This document shows, in pieces, positions 20,595 through 29,500 of a stretch of DNA of 64,000 bases. Numbering within the stretch: position 1 is the stretch's first letter; every line of letters starts with the position of its first letter. The notes beneath the pieces are model-generated. The model ran no database searches, was not told where the DNA came from, and saw nothing but the letters and a program-made list of their open reading frames with translations. A program made the position numbers and the translations under genes. This DNA comes from Trichobilharzia szidati (taxonomy: Eukaryota; Platyhelminthes; Trematoda; Strigeidida; Schistosomatidae): positions 63,709,564 to 63,773,563 of the forward strand of contig OX235279.1 of assembly GCA_944472155.2 (NCBI GenBank), given 5' to 3'.

Positions 20595-23500
20595 GTAAAA
20601 TAAAATTTTATTAAAAGCAATACTCAAGACGGACGTTGGAGACAAACAGACGGATGTTAACTATAGCCCCTTAACTATCAAATTCTATCAGCAGTACTTT
20701 GATGTCGATACAAGTCAGGTAAGTTACATGTCTGCTTCAAATTATCATGAGTGCGCACGCATGTCGATGTGGACTGATGAACTTGGGTGCGTGACCACAG
20801 CAAGTATCTTTCATGTTTTCCCCAACGTAACAACAGAGTAAAAATGTCAAAAACTCGATAAAATGATGTTTTTTCTTCATTTAATTCCCTGAATTTGCGA
20901 GCACAATATAGTGAAAAGACAGATAAAATTTCAAGTTTGCGTAACAAACATGAACACTATTAGGTATCGAACAGTAGAGGTGAAGACAATACTGAAAATA
21001 TGAAACTGCACCCAATTATTCATCAGATAAATAGAGTTCAGAAATCCGAGACTATAACTGGGAACATCGGGGCAGTAGTTCATGTAAAAGAAATGGTTAC
21101 TAAAAGGATAAGAAAAACTGAACAGTTCAACTAGCTTGTAACTACGCTTCAACCGTAGTCCAAATGGTGAATCGACGTGGAACCTCCAACAACTACTGGA
21201 GTTAATTGTTTGGCGACAGCACTCGAAAACGAGAAGACTTCAGGGCCCAGTGATCCATTTCCAGAAATATTTATGCATGGTAGGCCAGTATTACTAACTA
21301 GACTAAAATTCCGACTGTAGTTTAAGAATCAGACATGATTTTCATCAGTCTCAACCACTGATTCTTCCAGGTATAACCAAAGAAAAATCCAGTGATAACC
21401 ATAAAAAAGTCTGCTTGAGCAGCGCAGTTTCCAAAATTATAGCCTCTGGAATGGTATGACACTTAACCATAGTTAGGGGACAGTAAGTTTGAGGTAGCTA
21501 AATTATTTTAAAATCTGGTCACGGATTTGTTAACCTCATCAGATTCCAAGAAATGGATGCTATAAATTAGCTGTATTTCTTGACTTGAAGGTGTTATTTG
21601 ATTCAATCAATCGATCGTTTATATGACTGAGTCTACTGCTGGAAAGGATACCCGTTTAGTATAAGTCTAATTTCCAACACATCAAGTTAACACCTTAGGT
21701 GAACTAGTTAGTAGTGCTTTCATCCGGTAGTTTTTGTCTAGTATATTCACTTTTCAACTTTGGAGTAGGTGTGCTTCTGAAGGTCTCTGATTTCACACCT
21801 AGATTCATAGCGATTGACAAGATAAAAAGTCTTCTGAACACCTGTAGTGACATTTAGGGGTGTTAGGACTATCTTTTTCACATCTCAAATGCAGGTGCTT
21901 ACTTAAGGACTGGTAGGCATTGAAAAATAAGCTCTTAGATGCGTTAAAATCTTCCGAATCTAAGAAATCACTTGACTCCTGATGATTAGGTGGTTGATAT
22001 AATTTTGGGATGGATGCATGAAGCTATTTAGGACTTGCTGAATTCTGCTGCTTATAATATAGGGGAGGAATTTAGTTTTTTATTATGAAATATTTTGCAT
22101 AATAATGCCCTATATCCCACCCTATGTTTGCCAAGCATAGTCATTAAAAGTATTTCTGTGTACACTGCAGGCATTTGACTGCCCTCACTTTCTAAGGACT
22201 ACGTGTGTCTGTTGGACCCACCACGTAATCACTGCAGAGGTAGGATGAGTAAATCTTCTGAGACAGTTATGTCTATCCCACTTTATGACGTTGAGACATT
22301 GCTGTTGAAGGTACAGAGTATGTAAAAATTGATGGTGTCTGACCATAGGTCTCTCCATTCAACTGCTCACAGTAGATGGTGAATTCTGATAGGTGGTAAC
22401 GACGTTAGTCATAAAGTTTTAGCCTTGGCGGTAATGTGAGTTGATTACTTTTCAAAGCCGCATTGATTGAGGTGGTTAAGATACGTCTCATACATGCAGA
22501 TCCCCTGTCTTCTTCAGCAGACAATCTTAGGCAGAGTAGGAAGAGTCAGATAAGGAAATAATTAGGGGCAGCCAGACTGTAGCAAATGGGCAATCTATGA
22601 AGTCATCAGCTGCATGTAATTAACTTCTCGAGGATTTTACTTTAAGTGTGATCTGCATCAACGTCAGGAGTTTGTAGTTAGTTAAGAAGACCAACTCATA
22701 CACCATTATATTTCTTTGCGGATAATGTTATCTGTATGCACCGTTAACTTGGAATCAGGCTTTTTAGACCCTGTTTTCGAAGCCTTCATACCCATCAGTG
22801 AAAAGAGATAAAGTCGATAAAGAAAGAAAAGTGGTGTATTGTGATAAGTTTGCTAATATCTAAATAATGTGTCATGAATGTGGCCGGACTGTTGTTAACG
22901 GTTGTCTGCTATATTATTATAAGATGGTTGTTTAGGAGCTTGGAAATTAAATTTTACTGTTTTAATGTGTAAATTTGTACTATTTTTCCGCTTAAATTAC
23001 CAGTCTTTGTGATGAACTTTGCGTACGCTTATTCTAGGCTGTTCCATTGTTCATATTTACATTTCTTTTGTGATTTATAGGTTTGACTTTTCTTGTCCTT
23101 TTGCTTTCATGATGACATTATTGCTCTATTCACTGCCATAATATTTTGTCTCCATTTTTAGGTTTTGGCTCGCCTCGCTTCTGCAATGGTACCTAATCCA
23201 CGTACTAACTTCATTCAAACTTCATTGAAACCTCGTGCTGATCTGTATGGACCATTTTGGATTGCAACAACTTTAATGTTGGCTTCTGCAATAGGCGGAA
23301 ACGTATCAAACTATCTGCAATCACGTGGTGAAGTATCTTCATGGCATTACGATTTTCAAAAAGGTGTGTCTTATTGATATCACATTTCAGGGTAGTACTA
23401 AAGTTATTCACCTGCTGCAAAATTCACTATATTTCGTCAATCTTGCTGGTTTTGTCAATATCTTGCGTCTAGAGTCAATTTAATAGCACAATAGTAAAAT

Positions 23501-26500
23501 TACCAGGAATTTCACCGACCGAGCTGCAACATTCGCCAGAGTATCAAATTGGATACAATTATTGCTCTTATCACAAAAAACAGAAGCTCAAAAAAAAACA
23601 CCAGCGGTTTGAGACAAGCTAACAAAAACATTGTGTTCATTGAAAATGATAATTGTCTACTTCAATTTTATTCATGGAATAAGGTATGACCTGGCATTCC
23701 ATCTGTAGGTGAAAAGACACTGTGTTTAGGTGAAGTATAACTTAACTTGTTAGGAAACAAGCAAATCTTAACACGACTAGCCTGCTATATTACTCGGTTT
23801 TCTGTGAAACAACACTAACCTTGAACTAAATGTCAAATACTTACTGCGATTGACTGCAGTGAATGAAGTAAGCGGAAACCATTCGAAGTATTTGCAATGG
23901 CCAGTCTTGGTCGTGAGTAATAACAGCAAATGTAAAAAAGCATTGAGACAAATTAATAGTTTTTGGTCTTTTGAACTTATTAACGTAAGTCATACAGGAG
24001 GATCTTTCATTAAAACAGTTATGTTGGATAATCACAAAAGACAGTTGGGGCGTTACTTTGAATACTGTAAGTAGTGGTTCAACTGGCTTATAAATACACT
24101 TGAGTCACTCATCTTCCATGCTCCAGTTCCTTCTTAAGCATCCAAATTTAGCAACAAAAGCAATGAATAACAAGGAAACCTGATAACGTGCCTCAAGATT
24201 GCTTTAAACATGATAATCAGGAATTAGTGCTTAGATTGTGATACTTCGAAACTGAAATTGAAGATAATTCAAATTAATGTCGTCTGCGAATCATTCCATT
24301 TTTTCCGGAGAAACAAAAACAATTTTCACATAACTTTCATTCTTTGTAATCAACCCTTCATAAAACCTCAGACGGTATTAAACTTCTTCCGAGAAAGGCT
24401 GTTGTCTCTGTTGTTATTACATTTAGTTTCTCAGTTGTTGTGTTATTTGCATAGGGTTTTTGATTCTATAAAGTTTTAAGCTACTCAGTCAATAAATTAA
24501 ATATGTACAGATTTAGTAATAATGCAAGTGGTCCTTGTTGCTGATTCATTACCACTTGATTTTTGTCAGAATATATTTCCATTACTAATTGTATATGTAT
24601 ATTTTTTAGTCACTCTGACATCCACTGTCATTTATGTGTACTGGTGTTTGACTCCCTTGGTACTGCACGGGCTTATGTACTTTCGTCGTAACAGTGTCAA
24701 GTCACAGTCAAATAATTCTGAAAGTGATCTTACAGACCTTCTAGAGCGTTCCGAAAGTGACTCATCGTTTCGCAATTCGAAGCGTGCTAGTAAATTTTTC
24801 GACATTTTGTCGACCTATGGTTATTCATTGACAATTTTCGTTCCTGTTGCTGTGAGTTATATTAATATTCTATTGATAATTACTCCGTTTATGCTGTAAC
24901 TGATAATTAATTTTTGTCTTATCGGGTGTTTTTCCTGCCACTCATGTAGTTATAACAAAATGAATTCTTTTAATATATATCTAACTAGCTGACTGAGTTT
25001 TAATACAGAACGTTGCATAATAGTGCAGCAGTTCAAGTTGTGATATTCCATGTAGCACACAAAAATGGTGAATAAAAGAGAAAAAGAGATTCAAAAGAAC
25101 TATAATAGGCAGAAATGAGGGAGAAAGAATAGTAACATGGAAGAACATAATAGTTTAGTTAATATTAGAGATCATAGAGAGTGATGCATCTGCGCCATTG
25201 ACAACGATTTTGAGCCATATCAACCAATAGTCTTCAGTCATTGATTCTTAACATCCCGAGTATCTCAATCAAAGCAGCCTGATGTAGCGTTTGAGTCATT
25301 CACTAAGTTTCTGAATGTTTGTCCGAGGTGTACACAAAAGTTTAGATTGCTTGACTGAAATACAATGGGTGAAGAAACAGAGTGACTCTGATGTGTTCTT
25401 GTTTGTTCAGTAGTTTATGCCCAACAAATAATACTGCATCATCATATACTATATCGGAAATCCAATGTAACAAGGAATTGAAACAGTGCACGTTATAAGG
25501 TGATCTGTCTATCTTTAGTTTACTACTCGGAGTGCATGTTGTGTGCATTAAATTTGGCTATGATGTCATTATAAAGGTATTCTGATTATAATTGATTTTA
25601 GATTTGTAATACAAATTTTTGCCGATTATTTACAGATTTTGTGGATGATTCAGATAAACATACTGCAATGGATATTGTTTTTAATTGCAGTAGTGGTTTC
25701 TGGAGCTTTCCTGGTGTTTACTCTAACACCTATTATACGCAAAGAATACCCAAAGGTAAATGTATTAACATTACAACTTTCGCGATTTATTTATTCATTT
25801 AAAATGTACATTTTGAAGTCAGTTTTCAAGGAACTCCTGTTCTGTATTTCACAGGAGCGATGGAATGGATTTGGGCTAGGTTTTCGCCTGCCTGGAAGTG
25901 TGTTAGTTTTATATTTTTAATTAAACCTTAGAACCAAGACCTTAATTGTTTATGTGATTTTCACTAACTTTACTGAGTGTTATTCAACTGGTAAGTCTAC
26001 TTAAAGATAATGAAATACCGCTTTCTTGAGTTGTAAGTTAGATGTTCACAATCAATATCTGTTGTAAATAATGATTTCTTTTGATGGTATTAGATGGTTG
26101 GAGGCAATCGTCAGGATGCCTTGGACCTAGGTTTCGTGCTAGTTGGCACTCACTAGTTAGCGAGGCGTAATTGCAACCTTAAAGGAACTCATGTCCCTTC
26201 TGGGATTCGGACCCGCGTCACTCAATGCTGCAGTCAAAAACGTTACCACTGAGCTATTCCGGCTGGCGATTGACCTCCTGTAGGACTGTAGTGGGTATTT
26301 CGGTTGGACAGTAGTAACTAGTGTGACGTGTCTAGTCCTACAGGAGGTCAGTCGCGAGCCCGAATAGCTCAGTGATAACGTCTCTGGTTGTGGCACTGGG
26401 TGACGCGGGTTCGAATCTCAGAAGGGACATGAGTTCCTTCAAGGTTGCAGATACGCCTTGCTGACGAGTGCCATCTAGCACGAAGCCTAGGTCCAAGGCT

Positions 26501-29500
26501 TCCTGGGGATTGCTTCCAACTATCTAATATCATCACAAACAATGTGTACCGTGATGGCGAGCCACATTGCAAACCTGACTGATAGAATTCAGTCTGCACC
26601 AAGGAAAGGACTCGACACATACTAGTTACTAGTGTCCAATCAAAATGATTTCTTTTGTAATTCAGAGAATAAGGAATCTCCCCAAAACTTTTCATGTTCG
26701 CATATATTCTGTCAGTTATTCAGTAGTGATGCTTCATTTATTTATTTAATTTCCTCATTTAAATTTTTGGACTCACTAGTCCCTAATTTTTTCACACATA
26801 TAGACTCATTAATCAACGGAATTCATTCAATCTTTTGTCATAAAATGAATTAACTCCACTAGATCTCAAAGAGACGAAAGCATCATAGAAGTTTAGATAT
26901 ATTAGCATCTATGGAAAACCATATTTCGATGGATCCCACTGGAAGTCAGTAAAGGTGGCTAAGTCAGAAAATACAAATAGGAAAATCAAACATAAGGAAA
27001 ACATTACTATGGAGTAGCTAACTAACAGAATTCATTCGAAAGTTTAGAAAAGACCGACGCACTCCTCCATCTCTATTAGACTGTAGTTAGTCGGGTAATG
27101 AGGGAAGGTTGGGTGTGAGACTGGCAACTCCATGCCGTAAAGATACCACAGTAACTGCGGCTTTTAAACTCAATGTCGAAGCATTGTGTCCCACTCGGAA
27201 GGCAAATAGTATAATAATCATAATATGAATGATAAGGAATTCAAACCTCCATAGTTCTACATTACTGGGAATAGAAGCTGAAAAGCCTGCGTAGAATTCC
27301 TAATACGAGTGAAATTAGTAGGACACTTAAAACATTCAACCCAAGCAGAGATAAGCTTTGTCAACTTAAGGACCCAATTCACTCAATTAGGGAAACTAAT
27401 TAGATACAATAGGACAGCCAGTGAGTTCATTACATAAGTCAAACAAGTAGATTGAGATCAGTTGGATTATCATGACTAGATCTAGAGTGATAAACTCTAC
27501 TTGGTCAAGTAATCTAGAAAAAAAATTGAGCGTTGTGATGCATGTACTTGCATGTAGTCATACATTAAGGAAGGGTAAGAATGGAAGTACTGGAAAGCAA
27601 CATAATGAGGGAGAGGGAGAGATTGATCACTGAATCCTTGTTCATCGAGTCAACAGAGACACAAACAAATCGTGTTCGAAAAATCACCCAGTTATTAATA
27701 CTGTATCACTGTGTGTTCTATCAAATGTACTATACTAATATAGAATTATGTCTTTCACAGGACCCAAACTTCATATTTATGATAATTGCAATCGTATTGC
27801 TGATTTTTTCTCTGTATGGAAAGTAAGAAACATCTCAGTACATCAAAATAACTATACCGCTTAGCTGGCAATTGGGGTCATTAAATTATCAGAATGCATG
27901 ACTAAAGGCAATTAAGTGAAATGTTGTTTGTTCTCTAGTTTGGTACTGTAGATATTTAGGAAAGAAGAGAATTATTAACATAGGTCCAAGGCGCTATGGT
28001 GTATATAAAAACTTGATTACTAACCATTTCGTCATTCTGTTCAGAAGAAGAATAAAAAGCAAAGAAAGTAGAAGTGCAAACTTATTGTGTATGCAGAAGA
28101 CTTAGAATACACAGCTTACGTGATATGATAAAGAGAACCACATGAAATTTATTACTTTCTGTTAATCTGAAGTAAAATTTAGCATTTCTCCTACACGTTC
28201 ACCATGAAATAATTCAAAATATTTTGCATTTCATCTTTAGCTTGCCACACCAATACTCATTGGTCTAATTGTCGTACATTGTGGTTTTTCGCTAGCTTTG
28301 ATGGTGAGTTTTTAGCATCTCTTTATTGAAATTATTGTATGTTTTATTACTCTGGTGCTCGTTCACATCACACTTCTGTGTTTAATGTTTGAAGTTATTT
28401 CTTGCCTTAAAGTAAATATATATGTGAAATATATTACTGAGTAATACTTTGCCAGATGATAACTCACTTGAAACGGTTGACTGGCTGGAATTCAGAAATA
28501 TAAAGTATATCAACACTCTATATGAAAGGCGAGGGTTTTCTTACAAGATTTTGAAGAGAACCTTTAAGCCTGGATTCAAATAATCCATAGTGGCGTATTT
28601 GCATACAGAATTCCCCTCCATTCCCAAGCACGCGTTGGGATTCTGATGGTGCTTTAGTGTTCACCACGTTTCTTATCCGATTCGTTGGTGAACATAAATG
28701 TCATCCTTTAATGGAGGCAAATTAGTTACACCCATTGCTGCGGAAAAATATAGAACAAAGGTAGGTTTAACGCATGGTGTCGGTAAGATAATCTATGAGA
28801 CTGATGGTAAGTTAGGTTGGGGAACTGACTAGATTGCTTTGGAAGGCACAGAAGATCGAGTGTTTTATCAGTGTTTGTTTTTACGGAAGAACCTACGCAA
28901 TTCATGTGACGATCATCGTGTTTGATGCTAATTAATCGATCTCAACCATGGATGAGGTTCACCGATCTTTCCATTGTGCTGTGGTATTTCTTTGGATGAC
29001 ATTCTTAAAACAGACGTGAAGGGTATGCAACGTTACAGCGTGGATTTTCTGTTTAAAGAAAGGCTTTTCGACTTTGGGTATGCAGGCGATATCGTCCTAC
29101 TGTGCGATAACACACAGGATACCTATGTCGCACTTAATTAGTTGGCAGTTACCGTCTACAAACATTCAAGTGAAAGTTGTATTAAAAGATTGGTAGGTGC
29201 CCTGGCTGGTAGAAGTAGTCACAAGCCCGTGTGCTGACGTTAGCGGAGACGTGCCTAGTGTAATTTTTAGCTATCTGGATCATAATTATTGCCTCTGTCA
29301 TGTTGTTCTGGAAGTCACAGTTAATAATATTGCACTAAGTTTGTGTTTTAATGGGAACAAATCATCAGCAATACTGCTGTCCTTTTTCAGAAATATTAAT
29401 AATAATATCTTTAGATACTGATACTTTCTAAATCGGAAAAATGTATTTGTCGAGTTATTACTGTTGTATCCCAATTGTAAATTTCTTATTGATAAATGTA

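Noticed and set aside
24522..24609. Extension of YIPF exon 4 to the left as one longer ORF
   Set aside because: The acceptor TTTTTTAG at 24,602-24,609 and the phase-1 junction with exon 3 give the family sequence; the upstream part is intron.
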